A stretch of 64,000 nt of DNA from Lentisphaera araneosa HTCC2155 (lineage in GTDB: Bacteria > Verrucomicrobiota > Lentisphaeria > Lentisphaerales > Lentisphaeraceae): the NCBI RefSeq assembly GCF_000170755.1, contig NZ_ABCK01000003.1, forward strand, positions 124,001 to 188,000. The letters are read 5' to 3'. Position numbers and translations under genes: made by a program. The notes under the pieces are model-generated. The model did no database searches. It was not told the DNA's origin and saw nothing but the letters and a program-made list of their open reading frames with translations. Of this stretch, positions 25,688 to 35,178 are shown piece after piece. How positions within the stretch are numbered: the stretch's first letter is position 1; the number at the start of each line of letters is the position of its first letter.

Positions 25688-28137
25688 GAGGGCTCCTCAG
25701 GGTTTTTGTATATGTCGTCTAAAATTTCGCGTTTGCCAGTGTGGTCTGCAGGGCTTAAGAATCCGATATCTTCAAGTTCTTCAATAATATTGGCGGCTTT
25801 GTTGTAGCCGATACGCATTTTTCTTTGTAGATAAGAGATGGAAGTTTTTTTGTCTCTTCGAATGATTTCCATGGCTTGAGAAATGACGTTATCGTGTTTG
25901 TTGTCGTCGCCTTCGTATTCTTCTCCATCAGTTCCATTAGAGCTTTCTGTTGAACCCGTTTTTATAATATCTTTGAAGCGTTGGCTTTGTTGTTTGGAGA
26001 TAAATTCAACGACTTTTTCCACATCTGCATCAGGTGTCCATGCGGACTGGATTCTCATGAGTGAGCTTGAAGCAGGTGGATTGAAGAGCATGTCACCTTT
26101 GCCTAAGAGGCCTTCGGCGCCTTTAGTGCCCAAGATCGTCATGGAGTCAATGTATGAGCCAACTTGGAAGGCAATGCGGGTTGGAAAGTTGGCTTTGATA
26201 ATACCAGTAATCACATTTGTTCTTGGGCTTTGCGTGGCAAGGACGAGGTGGATGCCGACCGCACGGGCTTTAGCCGCGAGCGTGGAGACTGAATTCTCGA
26301 TTTCGCCCTTAGTATTTTTGTTACTCATTAAGTCGGCAAATTCATCAATGATAATAACTGTGATGGGCAGTTTGTCGGGGATAGAGTTGCCATTTTTATC
26401 TTCGGTTGGTTCGTTTGGTTTTTTCGTTCGATTGTTGAAGTCGGCGAGGTTGCGGACTCTTACCGCAGCAAGTAGGTCGTAGCGAACATTCATTTCGAAG
26501 CATGCCCAACGTAAGGCAGCAGGAACTTGTTCGGATTCAGTGATAATGGGGCATACAAGATGAGGGATATCTTCGTAGGGAGCAAGTTCTACTTTTTTAG
26601 GGTCTACCATGATGAGCTCTAGTTCGTCGGGTGAGAAGCGGTAGAGTAAGCTCATGATTAAGCAATTCATGAAAACAGATTTACCCGAGCCAGTTGTGCC
26701 AGCAATCAGAAGGTGTGGGGCTTTAGCTAAATCCATGACCGAGGTGTTGCCTGTGCCGTCTTTACCAAGAGCAATAGGGATCATGGCATCAGAATTTTTA
26801 AAGTCTTTGGCTTGAACCATACCGCGTAGCCAAACACTTGAGTCTTCATCATTAGGGACTTCTACGCCAACGGAACGACGACCGGGTATCGGTGTGATGA
26901 TGCGGATGCCCATTGGCGCTTGGAGTTCCATGGTGAGGTTATTTGAGATGCTATCAATCTTTTCGACACGTACACCTTTTTCCGGGATGATTTCGTAAAG
27001 TGTCACTCGAGGCCCGGGGAAGGCTTCGCCCATGCGAGCTTTAATTTTAAAGTGCTCAAGTGTTTCTTGGATGATTTCTTTTTTGCGCTGAAGTTCCTCT
27101 TGGCTGATCTTGATGCTTGAGTCACCATCAGTCAGTAGTGATGCTGTGGGAAGTTTGTAGCGCGAAGATTTCGTTGAATGTTGGGGTTCCGTTAGTTGAC
27201 CAGAGAAAATTTCGTGGGGTTTTTCGTCGTCAATTATATGGTCATCACTAGGCGCTGTTTGTTGGGCTTCAGCTAATGGGAGTTCTTGTTCCCCTTCGAC
27301 TTCTTTTGTCTTTTTAGGTTTTTTTCGAGGAGTTGGTTCTGGGCTTGGTGCTTCTTCTTGTTGAAGCTTGTTATCGTCAGTCACGGCTGGGAGGTAGTCG
27401 TCAGCCTTCTTGCTTTCGACTTCCTGAAGAGCGTTATCCTCTTCGTGTTTAGTCTGAAACCATGAGGCGATAGTATTTTTCAGGTTTGAAAGTGAACTGT
27501 GTTTAGTGGAAGAGTTGGCATGCTCTTCTTTTGCAGGAGTTTTTACTTTGGCTTCTTTCTCTTTGGCTTCATTGTCGTCTTTTTTCTGTTTCGGCCAATC
27601 AAAATTCATGAAGATATAAAGACTGTAAGAGATGAGGGCTAATGAAAGGATTATACAGCCAAGTCTGTTGCAGATGTGGTAAAGCCATCCGTGTTCAGGG
27701 TTGGCGAGTAGGCTGCCTAGGGCGCCGCCGGGGATCTGGGAGATGTTGAGGCTCTTGCATAGGCTAGACATGAAGTCAGGATAGCAGCCGAGGCAGGTTG
27801 AAATGCCGCTCGCAAAAAAAGCGATAGAGAGAAAGTAGATCCAGTTCGTTTTATGAATGTTTAAATTTATGAGTCGACGGATGGCGGAAGAAAAAATCAA
27901 GATTGTTATGGGGTAAGCACCTAGCCCAAAGCTCAAAAGCATGATGTAGGAGATACGAGCACCAAGGGCGCCAAAGAGGTTAGAGTATTGGTGTTCGAGT
28001 TTGCCTCCAGTGATGGCACTTAAGTCTGAGGGGGAATATGAGATAACGGAAATAAATACCATGAGTACCATGGTGAATATGAAGGTGTGTAGACCTCGTT
28101 CTTTGGTTTTGTGAAAGAGGGTATTTGTACTTTCCAT
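25684..28137 (-). CDS. ftsK: FtsK/SpoIIIE family DNA translocase
   Basis: 817 residues with about four membrane helices in the first 180, an acidic Pro/Lys-rich linker (about 190-340), and a RecA-like motor domain. The latter has Walker A GTTGSGKSVF and Walker B ITVIIIDEFADLM. A C-terminal winged-helix gamma domain (about 740-810: AMEIIRRDKKTSISYLQRKMRIGYNKAANIIEELE) would read KOPS-like sequences. It pumps chromosome DNA through the division septum. It heads a four-gene operon (ftsK, rodZ-like, pgm, cutA). Confidence 0.97.
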   Translation of the reverse strand: MESTNTLFHKTKERGLHTFIFTMVLMVFISVISYSPSDLSAITGGKLEHQYSNLFGALGARISYIMLLSFGLGAYPITILIFSSAIRRLINLNIHKTNWIYFLSIAFFASGISTCLGCYPDFMSSLCKSLNISQIPGGALGSLLANPEHGWLYHICNRLGCIILSLALISYSLYIFMNFDWPKQKKDDNEAKEKEAKVKTPAKEEHANSSTKHSSLSNLKNTIASWFQTKHEEDNALQEVESKKADDYLPAVTDDNKLQQEEAPSPEPTPRKKPKKTKEVEGEQELPLAEAQQTAPSDDHIIDDEKPHEIFSGQLTEPQHSTKSSRYKLPTASLLTDGDSSIKISQEELQRKKEIIQETLEHFKIKARMGEAFPGPRVTLYEIIPEKGVRVEKIDSISNNLTMELQAPMGIRIITPIPGRRSVGVEVPNDEDSSVWLRGMVQAKDFKNSDAMIPIALGKDGTGNTSVMDLAKAPHLLIAGTTGSGKSVFMNCLIMSLLYRFSPDELELIMVDPKKVELAPYEDIPHLVCPIITESEQVPAALRWACFEMNVRYDLLAAVRVRNLADFNNRTKKPNEPTEDKNGNSIPDKLPITVIIIDEFADLMSNKNTKGEIENSVSTLAAKARAVGIHLVLATQSPRTNVITGIIKANFPTRIAFQVGSYIDSMTILGTKGAEGLLGKGDMLFNPPASSSLMRIQSAWTPDADVEKVVEFISKQQSQRFKDIIKTGSTESSNGTDGEEYEGDDNKHDNVISQAMEIIRRDKKTSISYLQRKMRIGYNKAANIIEELEDIGFLSPADHTGKREILDDIYKNPEEPS

Positions 28138-28301
28138 GAAAAACTTTAACTCGAATTTTAATTGATTTTTCTAAAGTAATTTGTCTTGTTCAAAAATAAA
28201 GGAATGAGAGGCCTCTTGTGACTCAAATTCAGTTTTTTAATGGATATTTGTCAGTATTGATTTATTATGCTCAATCAAATTAGAAAATCAGGATAAAAAA
28301 C

Positions 28302-28661
28302 ATGGACGCAAATACAGTCTTAAAGAAAATTGGCATTGCTTTTAATTTACAGAAAAGGGACTTGTTGGATATCTTCGAGTTGGCAGGCTACGATGTGAAT
28401 TCTAGCCAGGTGGGTGCTTTTATGGTGGCGCCTAGTCATAAGAACTTTAAAAAGATGGAAGATGCGGTTTTAATCGATTTTCTAGATGCTCTCATTCTTT
28501 ACTCTCGTGGGACAAAGGAAGAGCCTAATGTGCCACCATTCGCTATATTAAACGCGATCCAATCTTTGGCAGAGCGCGGAAATTCGGAAGCTTTGAGTGC
28601 TATTGATGATTGCACATCCAAGGCTCGGGAAGCTATGGAATCAGGGGTTTTTGAAGATTAA
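28302..28661 (+). CDS. DUF1456 family (YehS-like) protein
   Basis: 119 residues with two copies of the family's helical motif: TVLKKIGIAFNLQKRDLLDIFELAGYDVN and, later, VLIDFLDALILYSRG. This matches the YehS/DUF1456 family, in which two ~60-residue repeats are typical. The usual protein is about 150 residues, so this one is slightly short, with a divergent C-terminal tail. Function unknown. It is divergent from ftsK and upstream of metK, with about 120 bases between. Confidence 0.8.
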   Translation: MDANTVLKKIGIAFNLQKRDLLDIFELAGYDVNSSQVGAFMVAPSHKNFKKMEDAVLIDFLDALILYSRGTKEEPNVPPFAILNAIQSLAERGNSEALSAIDDCTSKAREAMESGVFED

Positions 28662-28719
28662 TAGGGGATTTCTTCTTCAGGCTTTTAAATAAAGTATTTT
28701 AAGTTTTAAAAAAATTAGT

Positions 28720-28747
28720 TTGAAAAGTAACTTGCTCTGCATATATT
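28720..28747 (+). promoter_or_regulatory. Candidate sigma-70 promoter for metK
   Basis: TTGAAA (28720-28725) and TATATT (28742-28747) are 16 bases apart, 35 bases before the metK ATG. I looked for a SAM or SAH riboswitch here and found no recognisable fold; the leader would be very short. Confidence 0.4.
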
Positions 28748-28781
28748 CGTCTATGCAAATATATAAATATGGAAAACAAAT

Positions 28782-29963
28782 ATGAGTAAAATACATACAA
28801 CACATATCTTCACTTCAGAGTCAGTTTCTGAAGGCCACCCCGATAAAGTTTCTGATCAGATTTCTGATGCTATTCTCGACGCGTGCCTGGAGCAAGATTC
28901 TGCGAGCCGTGTGGCTTGTGAAACATTAGTGACGACAGATCTCGTTGTTATTGCAGGTGAAATCACGACAAATGCAAAGATTGATTACGAAGCGATTGCT
29001 CGCAAAGTTATCAGTGACATCGGTTATGTTTCTGACGGTATCGGTTTTGATTCGGCAACTTGCGAAGTCCAAGTTAGAGTTCACGAACAATCTGCGGATA
29101 TCGCACAAGGTGTTGATGAGGGCGCTGGCCTTCACGCTGAGCAGGGTGCCGGTGACCAGGGTATGATGTTTGGTTATGCTTCAAACGAAACTGAAGCACT
29201 TATGCCTGCGCCTGTCTACTACTCACATAAAATTTTAGAGAAGCTTGCAGATGTTAGAAAAAATAATCCTGATTACGCATTCTTATTACCGGATTCAAAA
29301 AGCCAAGTTTCCATTCGTTACGAAAACGGTAAGCCAGCTGCAGTGACTGCAGTGGTTGTTTCTCATCAGCACAGAGAAGAGATGGATATCGCTCAATTAG
29401 AGCAGATCGTTAAGCAAGTGGTTTCAGAGGTTATCCCTGCTGACCTTCTTCAAGAAGAAATTGTTTACCATATCAACCCAACGGGTAAATTCGTTATTGG
29501 TGGGCCTCATGGTGACTGTGGTTTGACTGGTCGTAAAATCATCGTAGATACATATGGTGGTGTTGGTTCACATGGTGGTGGTGCTTTCTCTGGTAAAGAC
29601 CCTTCAAAAGTTGACCGTTCTGCAGCTTACTATAGCCGTTATGTAGCAAAAAATATTGTTGCTGCTGGTTTAGCTGAAAAATGTGAAATTCAAGTCGCTT
29701 ACGCCATTGGTGTTCCTTACCCAATTTCAGTTAATGTTGACACTTACGGTACGGGTACGCTTGAAGATGATAAGGATCTCGAAGCGATTGTAAGCCAAGT
29801 TTTCTCAATGAAGCCTGCTGACCTAATTTCTGAACTTAAATTGAAGACTCCTTCAAACTGGAAATATCAGCAATCAGCTGCTTATGGCCACTTTGGTCGC
29901 GATATTTTCCCTTGGGAGCAAATGACTAAAGTTGCAGAGCTTAAAGCAGCTGCAGGGGTTTAA
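28782..29963 (+). CDS. metK: S-adenosylmethionine synthetase
   Basis: 393 residues, normal for MetK, which makes SAM from methionine and ATP. Signature parts are [20 protein letters not shown] (ATP and Met site), [12 protein letters not shown] (signature hexapeptide region), [21 protein letters not shown] and [19 protein letters not shown] (P-loop-like). It is the first gene of a metK, adenosine kinase, ahcY operon, which groups synthesis of SAM with recycling of its by-products. The stop is only 3 bases from the next ATG. Confidence 0.99.
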   Translation: MSKIHTTHIFTSESVSEGHPDKVSDQISDAILDACLEQDSASRVACETLVTTDLVVIAGEITTNAKIDYEAIARKVISDIGYVSDGIGFDSATCEVQVRVHEQSADIAQGVDEGAGLHAEQGAGDQGMMFGYASNETEALMPAPVYYSHKILEKLADVRKNNPDYAFLLPDSKSQVSIRYENGKPAAVTAVVVSHQHREEMDIAQLEQIVKQVVSEVIPADLLQEEIVYHINPTGKFVIGGPHGDCGLTGRKIIVDTYGGVGSHGGGAFSGKDPSKVDRSAAYYSRYVAKNIVAAGLAEKCEIQVAYAIGVPYPISVNVDTYGTGTLEDDKDLEAIVSQVFSMKPADLISELKLKTPSNWKYQQSAAYGHFGRDIFPWEQMTKVAELKAAAGV

Positions 29964-29966
29964 TAT

Positions 29967-30944
29967 ATGTCGGCAAAATTTATTGGCGCTGGTTCACCAT
30001 TAGTTGATGTTCTTGGTCGTGTTGATGATGCTTTCGTCGACAGCGTAGGTGGTGAAAAGGGCGGAATGATTATGGTTGATCACAATGAGATGGACTCTAT
30101 TATTGATTCTCTAGCAAACCCAGAAGTGGCTCCAGGTGGATCTGCATCAAATACTTTGATTGGATTGATGAAGCTTGGTGAGAGTGGTGCTTTCTTAGGT
30201 AAAGTTGGTCGTGATCAGCGCGGTGATTATTTTGTAGAAAGTTTCGAAAGCGCCGGTGGTTCAGCACATGCATTTAAATCCTGTGCTTTTACTCCTACAG
30301 GTACATGTATATCTTTGGTTACTCCAGATGCCCAAAGAACCCTTCGTACTCATTTGGGCGCGGCTGCAACTTTAGCAGTCGATGAAGTCAGTAAAGCAGA
30401 TTTTGAGAACTGTACTCATGCGCACCTCGAAGGTTACATGCTTTTTAATTATGATCTCACGATCAAGACACTTCATGCAGCAAAAGAAGCGGGCTGTACA
30501 GTTAGTCTTGATTTAGCGGCTTTTGAAGTGGTTCAAGCGAACGCAGAAGTTTTGGGAGAAATCCTTGATCAATATATTGATATGGTTTTTGCTAACGAAG
30601 ATGAAGCCAAGGCTTGGTGTGGTAGCGAAGATCCACAAGTCGCTCTTGATAGCCTATCTAAATACTGTGATGTTGTTGCCGTTAAACTTGGTCCTGAAGG
30701 GGCTTGGGTTAGGAAAGGTGAGGAAACAGTATTTGTAAATTCTTATAAAGTAGAGGCAGTTGATACAACTGGTGCTGGTGACCTTTGGGCTTCTGGTTTT
30801 CTCTACGGTCTGTACAATGATTATGGACTTGAAAAAAGTGCAAAACTGGGCGCCAAAACTGGTTCGGAAGTTGTACAAATCATGGGCGCCGTTATTCCCG
30901 AGGCTGGATGGGATAGAATTAAAACATTTTTAAATGAACTATAA
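29967..30944 (+). CDS. Adenosine kinase (PfkB family)
   Basis: 325 residues of the ribokinase/PfkB family. The N-terminal PGGSASNTLIGLMKLG binds the ribose. The C-terminal VDTTGAGDLWASGFLYGL holds the catalytic Asp and anion hole (GAGD). Its place between metK and ahcY, and its similarity in style to bacterial adenosine kinases, point to adenosine as substrate. It would convert the adenosine released by AhcY to AMP, pulling that reversible reaction forward. Another sugar or nucleoside kinase activity cannot be ruled out from motifs alone. Confidence 0.9.
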   Translation: MSAKFIGAGSPLVDVLGRVDDAFVDSVGGEKGGMIMVDHNEMDSIIDSLANPEVAPGGSASNTLIGLMKLGESGAFLGKVGRDQRGDYFVESFESAGGSAHAFKSCAFTPTGTCISLVTPDAQRTLRTHLGAAATLAVDEVSKADFENCTHAHLEGYMLFNYDLTIKTLHAAKEAGCTVSLDLAAFEVVQANAEVLGEILDQYIDMVFANEDEAKAWCGSEDPQVALDSLSKYCDVVAVKLGPEGAWVRKGEETVFVNSYKVEAVDTTGAGDLWASGFLYGLYNDYGLEKSAKLGAKTGSEVVQIMGAVIPEAGWDRIKTFLNEL

Positions 30945-30956
30945 AGGAAAAAACAA

Positions 30957-32381
30957 ATGAGTTTTTCAGATTATAAAATTGCCGACATCTCTCTTGCAGA
31001 GTTTGGTCGTAAAGAACTAGATATTGCAGAACACGAGATGCCAGGTTTAATAGCAACACGTGAAAAATACGGCGAAGAGCAACCGCTTAAAGGTTTGAAA
31101 ATCATGGGTTCACTCCACATGACAATTCAAACTGCAGTTCTCATCGAAACTCTTACAGCTCTTGGTGCAGATGTACGTTGGTGTTCTTGTAACATCTTCT
31201 CGACTCAAGACCACGCGGCAGCAGCTATTGCAGCAGCTGAAACTCCAGTATTTGCTTGGAAGGGTGAAACTTTAGAAGAGTACTGGGAATGTACTTACAA
31301 AGCTTTAACTTGGCCTGATGGTTCTGGTCCGGATCAAATTGTTGATGATGGTGGCGATTCAACTATGCTCATTCACCTTGGTGTAAAAGCAGAAGCTGGC
31401 GATGTGGCTTTCCTCGAGACTCCGGGTAGCGAAGAAGAGCAAGTTCTTTTCAATCTTATTAAGCGCATTCTTAAAGAGAAGCCAGGTCACTGGACAGAAG
31501 TTGCCAAGAAAGTTGTTGGTGTTTCAGAAGAAACAACTACAGGTGTTCACCGTCTTATTCAGATGGAAGAAAGAGGCGAGCTTCTTTTCCAGGCGATCAA
31601 TGTAAATGACTCAGTAACTAAATCGAAATTCGATAATGTTTACGGTTGCCGTCACTCACTCGTAGATGGTATTAAACGTGCGATGGACGTGCTTCTTTCT
31701 GGTAAAGTAGCTATGGTTTGTGGTTTTGGTGATGTGGGTAAAGGTTCTGCGGAATCGCTCGTTAATGAGCGTGCTCGAGTTCTCGTTTCTGAAGTTGATC
31801 CCATTTGCGCTCTTCAAGCTTGTATGACGGGTTACGAAGTGACTACAGTTGAAGATGCTCTTCCGGTTGCTGACATCTACGTAACAACTACGGGTAATAA
31901 AGATATCATTACAGCTGCGCATATGGCTAATATGAAAGACCAAGCCATTGTTTGTAATATTGGTCACTTTGATAACGAGATCCAAATGGCTGAGCTTGAA
32001 TCAACGCCTGGTGTTGTAAAAATGTCAGTTAAGACAGACGATATTCCTGGTGGACCTGTAGATAAATATACTTTCGCTGACGGACGTTCTATCTATGTTC
32101 TCGCAGCTGGTCGTTTAATTAACCTCGGTTGTGCAACTGGTCACCCAAGTTTTGTAATGTCTAACAGCTTCACTAACCAAACGATTGCTCAGATTGATAT
32201 TGCGAAGAACGCAGATCGCAAAATCGGTGTTACTCGTCTCAGTAAAGAGCTCGACGAAGAAGTTGCTCGTTTACACTTGGGTAAACTAGGTGCAAAATTA
32301 ACGACTCTCAGTCAAGAGCAAGCTGATTATATTAGCGTTCCAGTTGAAGGTCCTTATAAGCCTGAGCATTACCGCTACTAA
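30957..32381 (+). CDS. ahcY: S-adenosylhomocysteine hydrolase
   Basis: 474 residues, a NAD-dependent enzyme that splits SAH into adenosine and homocysteine. Signature regions are [18 protein letters not shown], the NAD-binding fold [15 protein letters not shown], and the C-terminal YKPEHYRY that completes the partner subunit's NAD site. It is the last gene of the metK operon, with a good ribosome site (AAAGGAAAAAAC). It ends with an intrinsic terminator, and the group II intron lies 135 bases beyond. Confidence 0.99.
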   Translation: MSFSDYKIADISLAEFGRKELDIAEHEMPGLIATREKYGEEQPLKGLKIMGSLHMTIQTAVLIETLTALGADVRWCSCNIFSTQDHAAAAIAAAETPVFAWKGETLEEYWECTYKALTWPDGSGPDQIVDDGGDSTMLIHLGVKAEAGDVAFLETPGSEEEQVLFNLIKRILKEKPGHWTEVAKKVVGVSEETTTGVHRLIQMEERGELLFQAINVNDSVTKSKFDNVYGCRHSLVDGIKRAMDVLLSGKVAMVCGFGDVGKGSAESLVNERARVLVSEVDPICALQACMTGYEVTTVEDALPVADIYVTTTGNKDIITAAHMANMKDQAIVCNIGHFDNEIQMAELESTPGVVKMSVKTDDIPGGPVDKYTFADGRSIYVLAAGRLINLGCATGHPSFVMSNSFTNQTIAQIDIAKNADRKIGVTRLSKELDEEVARLHLGKLGAKLTTLSQEQADYISVPVEGPYKPEHYRY

Positions 32382-32403
32382 TCTTATTTAGATTATGAGC
32401 CTG

Positions 32404-32431
32404 AGCCCGAGATAATTCTCGGGCTTTTTTT
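32404..32431 (+). terminator. Intrinsic terminator of the metK-ahcY operon
   Basis: AGCCCGAGA (32404-32412) pairs with TCTCGGGCT (32417-32425) around a 4-base loop and is followed by a T7 run. Confidence 0.92.
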
Positions 32432-32432
32432 G

Positions 32433-32489
32433 TTTGCCCAGCAAAGCTGGCAAACCCGCCCGCTTGAAAGAAATCGGGGTCGCCCCGAT
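32433..32489. repeat. Two hairpins between the ahcY terminator and the group II intron
   Basis: TTTGCC (32433-32438) pairs with GGCAAA (32449-32454) around an inner AGC/GCT stem. Then ATCGGGG (32473-32479) pairs perfectly with CCCCGAT (32483-32489) over a 3-base loop. They lie outside the proposed intron. They may be part of the intron's target site or a REP-like element; no second copy is in this window. Confidence 0.5.
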
Positions 32490-33150
32490 CAAGGGGAAGT
32501 CAATTCGATTCGCAAGTGCGTCACGGGTAACTGTGAGGTGTGAAGGAAGCGATAGGAAGTAAGGTGGCCGGAGCGTAAGCGAACCTGATACGGCACATTA
32601 GGAGGGTGAGTCTGCAAAACATGATGAAGTCCCAATACTTGATCAGTCCTAATGTGTGCTTGAGGTCGGTAAACCTTACAGGGAGTCAGTGCAATAACTG
32701 GGGATCCCCCTGCTCATCCGTCCGAGGTGGTAAGGCTAAATCAAGAGGAGACTCAAGATTGACCGAAGTGGTGCAGGGAGTCAGATGATTCCATAGTAGT
32801 GAATAAATCTCGGCCTGTGAAAGCTGGTAACAGTGTGGAGGATAAAACCAAGATGACTTACAACGTAGTTTGTAGGGGTCAATGAATGCCAAAAGTCTCA
32901 TTGATTGCGAAGGGATGAAGTATGTGTGAAATGATAACAAAAGCACGTGCGATCAAGTAAGAAGGACACGGAGACGCTGATAGGCGTGGTGTCTTGGAAG
33001 CAGGAAAGTAGTGAAATGTAATCTCGCTCCAAGCCCGACCATGAGAGTAGTTTGGGCCCTCAAAAGTAAATTGCCATGAGCTAGAAGGCTTTTGAACTCA
33101 AATGAAGATCTCATTCTTATTTGATAGTCGTGAAAGAAGGATCAACAGAA

Positions 33151-34425
33151 ATGAAAAATAAACGTGTTTACTATAGTTTGTACTCAAAGCTACTTTCAGA
33201 GTTTGCTCTGATGCAAGCCTTTTCAAAAGTGAAGAAAGCTGATGGATCTGCGGGAATAGACTCTCAGTCAACGGCGGACTTTGCGGATGACTTGGTAGAT
33301 CAAGTACGTTTATTAGTTCGTGAACTCAAGGATAAGAGCTACAGACCACAGCCAGTTTTGAGGGTGGAGATACCTAAAGATGATGGAGGTGTTCGCAAGC
33401 TCGGGATTCCAGCAGTTCGCGACCGTGTTGTTCAGCAGGCTCTGCTGGATATATTACAGGACATCTTTGAAGAGGATTTCCATCCGTCGAGTTATGGCTA
33501 CCGGCCCCAGCGCAGTTGCCATCAAGCGATAGCAAAAGCTCAGCTTTTCATGCGCAAGTATGAAATGAAGCATGTGGTGGATATGGACTTGTCCAAGTGT
33601 TTTGATACCTTGGATCACAGTCTTATTATCAAATGCTTTCGTAAACGAGTCAGCGATGGAAGTATTCTTAATTTGATTGAGTTCTTTCTCAAGAGCGGTG
33701 TGATGAATAAAGGCGAATTCGAGCCGAGTGAACTTGGTAGTCCACAGGGTGGAGTTATCAGCCCTTTAATTGCCAATGTTTATCTCAATGAATTCGATCA
33801 AGAAATGATGAGACGTGGCCACAGAATTGTGCGTTATGCAGATGATATCTTGATATTTACTCGTTCACAAAGCGCTGCAGAGAATGCGCTCGCTCAAGCA
33901 AGTAAGATTCTGGAAGAAGACCTTAAACTCACAGTGAATAAAGAGAAAACTCATTTAGCTCACTCGAGTACGGGGATTAAATTTCTTGGAGTGAAAATCT
34001 TTGGCTGGTGTACTCAAATACAGCAAAAGAAGATCAAAGCATTCAAGGGAAAAGTAAAGCTCATCACCAAGCGAAACTCACCAGTGAATCTACAAAGAGT
34101 CATTGATGAACTTCGTCCCAAGATGCGAGGCTTTGCCAATTACTTCCGAGTTGCTAATTGCAAGAAACTCTTCGAGGAGCTCATGGCCTGGATACGCCGT
34201 AGACTTCGCTCAAAGCAGATGAAGCTTTGGAAGAAACCAGCCAAACTCCAACGAGTTCTTAGACAAAGAGGCTATCAAGGTGACTTCAAAGCCATTAAGA
34301 TGATATCTTGGCGTAATGCCTGCTCACAGCATGCGCATTATTCCATGCCTAATAGCTTGTTTGATGAACTGAAACTATTCGACATGAACAAAGTTGAAAC
34401 AGGGATTTCTGTACCATCATGGTAA
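33151..34425 (+). CDS. ltrA: Group II intron reverse transcriptase/maturase
   Basis: 424 residues from ATG 33151, chosen because AAGGA lies upstream; an in-frame TTG at 33121 would add ten residues. The reverse transcriptase domain has IPAVRDRVVQQALLDIL, SYGYRPQRSCHQAI, the LGSPQGGVISPLIANVYLNE block and the active-site RYADDILIF. A maturase X region follows (MRGFANYFRVANCKKLFEELMAWIRRRL). No HNH endonuclease follows, so retrohoming would depend on nicked or single-stranded targets, as in other endonuclease-free introns. The frame is intact and the protein is probably active. It helps the surrounding RNA fold and splice. Confidence 0.95.
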   Translation: MKNKRVYYSLYSKLLSEFALMQAFSKVKKADGSAGIDSQSTADFADDLVDQVRLLVRELKDKSYRPQPVLRVEIPKDDGGVRKLGIPAVRDRVVQQALLDILQDIFEEDFHPSSYGYRPQRSCHQAIAKAQLFMRKYEMKHVVDMDLSKCFDTLDHSLIIKCFRKRVSDGSILNLIEFFLKSGVMNKGEFEPSELGSPQGGVISPLIANVYLNEFDQEMMRRGHRIVRYADDILIFTRSQSAAENALAQASKILEEDLKLTVNKEKTHLAHSSTGIKFLGVKIFGWCTQIQQKKIKAFKGKVKLITKRNSPVNLQRVIDELRPKMRGFANYFRVANCKKLFEELMAWIRRRLRSKQMKLWKKPAKLQRVLRQRGYQGDFKAIKMISWRNACSQHAHYSMPNSLFDELKLFDMNKVETGISVPSW

Positions 34426-34438
34426 TAAACATATACAG

Positions 34439-34472
34439 GAGCCGTATACGTGAACCGTACGTACGGTTCTGT
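34439..34472 (+). ncRNA. Group II intron domain V
   Basis: The 34-base hairpin begins GAGCCGTA and returns with TACGGTTCT, keeping the catalytic AGC triad at 34440-34442 and the distal ACG/CGT stem. This is the best conserved part of the ribozyme. Confidence 0.85.
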
Positions 34473-34612
34473 GAGAGGGATAAGTCAGAGCCTAGTGCTC
34501 TGACTTACTCTACTCGATGTGGATTTATTGCTAATTTAACAAAGAAAAAATTTCATCGATATATAGAGGCTTTATATTATCGCAGTGTTAAATACTAAAT
34601 ATGGATGGTTAG

Positions 34613-35170
34613 GTGAGTATTCTTAGAAAACTGATTCCCCCCAAAGGGTGGAAAATGCCCGCGGCAATAGTCGGTGGTGTGCTTGTGGGTTTATTGATTG
34701 ACTTGTTTTACGTTTCAAATGCGGCTTCATATCTTTCAGATGATCCAGCAACATGTATGAATTGTCATGTAATGGGGCCTCAGCACGCGAGTTGGCGCAA
34801 TAGTTCGCATCGAGAGCATGCAACTTGCAATGACTGTCATGTACCCCATGACAGTGTTGTTAGTAAGTACTTCTTTAAAGCAAAAGACGGCATTCGTCAT
34901 GCGAGTCTTTTTACAATACGTGGGAAAAATCAACACCAGACAGTTCAAATGTTGGAGGCTGGTCAAAAGGTTGTTCAACAAAATTGCCTTCGTTGTCATT
35001 CACAGCATTTAGGTGAAACACACGTGGTGTCACCAGAAGGAACGGATAGGAACTGTTGGGAATGTCACCGTCAAGTGCCCCATGGAGATGTCAGAAGTCT
35101 TTCTGCAAATCACAAAGCAAATACCTCTTTAATGAAAACAGAAATTGCCGATTGGCTTAAAAAGAAATAG
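34613..35170 (+). CDS. nrfH: Cytochrome c nitrite reductase membrane subunit NrfH
   Basis: A 185-residue NapC/NirT-family tetraheme cytochrome. An N-terminal membrane helix (about 16-36) is followed by four CxxCH heme sites at 48-52, 72-76, 125-129 and 148-152. NrfH oxidises menaquinol and passes electrons to NrfA, encoded 8 bases downstream. The start is GTG at 34613; the upstream ATG frame closes at once. The gene begins 100 bases after the 3' end of the group II intron, so its promoter must lie in that gap or read through the intron. Confidence 0.95.
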   Translation: MSILRKLIPPKGWKMPAAIVGGVLVGLLIDLFYVSNAASYLSDDPATCMNCHVMGPQHASWRNSSHREHATCNDCHVPHDSVVSKYFFKAKDGIRHASLFTIRGKNQHQTVQMLEAGQKVVQQNCLRCHSQHLGETHVVSPEGTDRNCWECHRQVPHGDVRSLSANHKANTSLMKTEIADWLKKK

Positions 35171-35178
35171 GAGAAATT

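Larger units (their letters stand above)
32516..34513 (+). mobile_element. Group II intron (ribozyme plus maturase gene)
   Basis: About 2.0 kb. The proposed 5' end is GTGCG at 32516, matching the GUGYG group II consensus, followed by ~600 bases of structured, GA-rich non-coding sequence (domains I-III). A maturase gene sits in domain IV, then domain V (34439-34472) and domain VI. In domain VI, AAGTCAGAGC (34482-34491) pairs with GCTCTGACTT (34497-34506), leaving a bulged A at 34507, seven bases from a 3' end AC at 34513. These spacings fit a complete intron. It lies between ahcY and nrfH in no recognisable gene, so its exons are apparently intergenic. The 5' boundary is less certain than the 3' one. 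Confidence 0.8.

Noticed and set aside
28662-28781. Possible SAM or SAH riboswitch before metK
   Set aside because: The 120-base leader is AT-rich and has only a weak TGCATA/TATGCA stem; no SAM-I, SAM-II, SMK or SAH core could be drawn. A plain promoter fits better.
32382-32520. Integron attC site or CRISPR-like repeat from the hairpins
   Set aside because: No attC core sites (R/L boxes) and no spaced repeats; only two unrelated stems.
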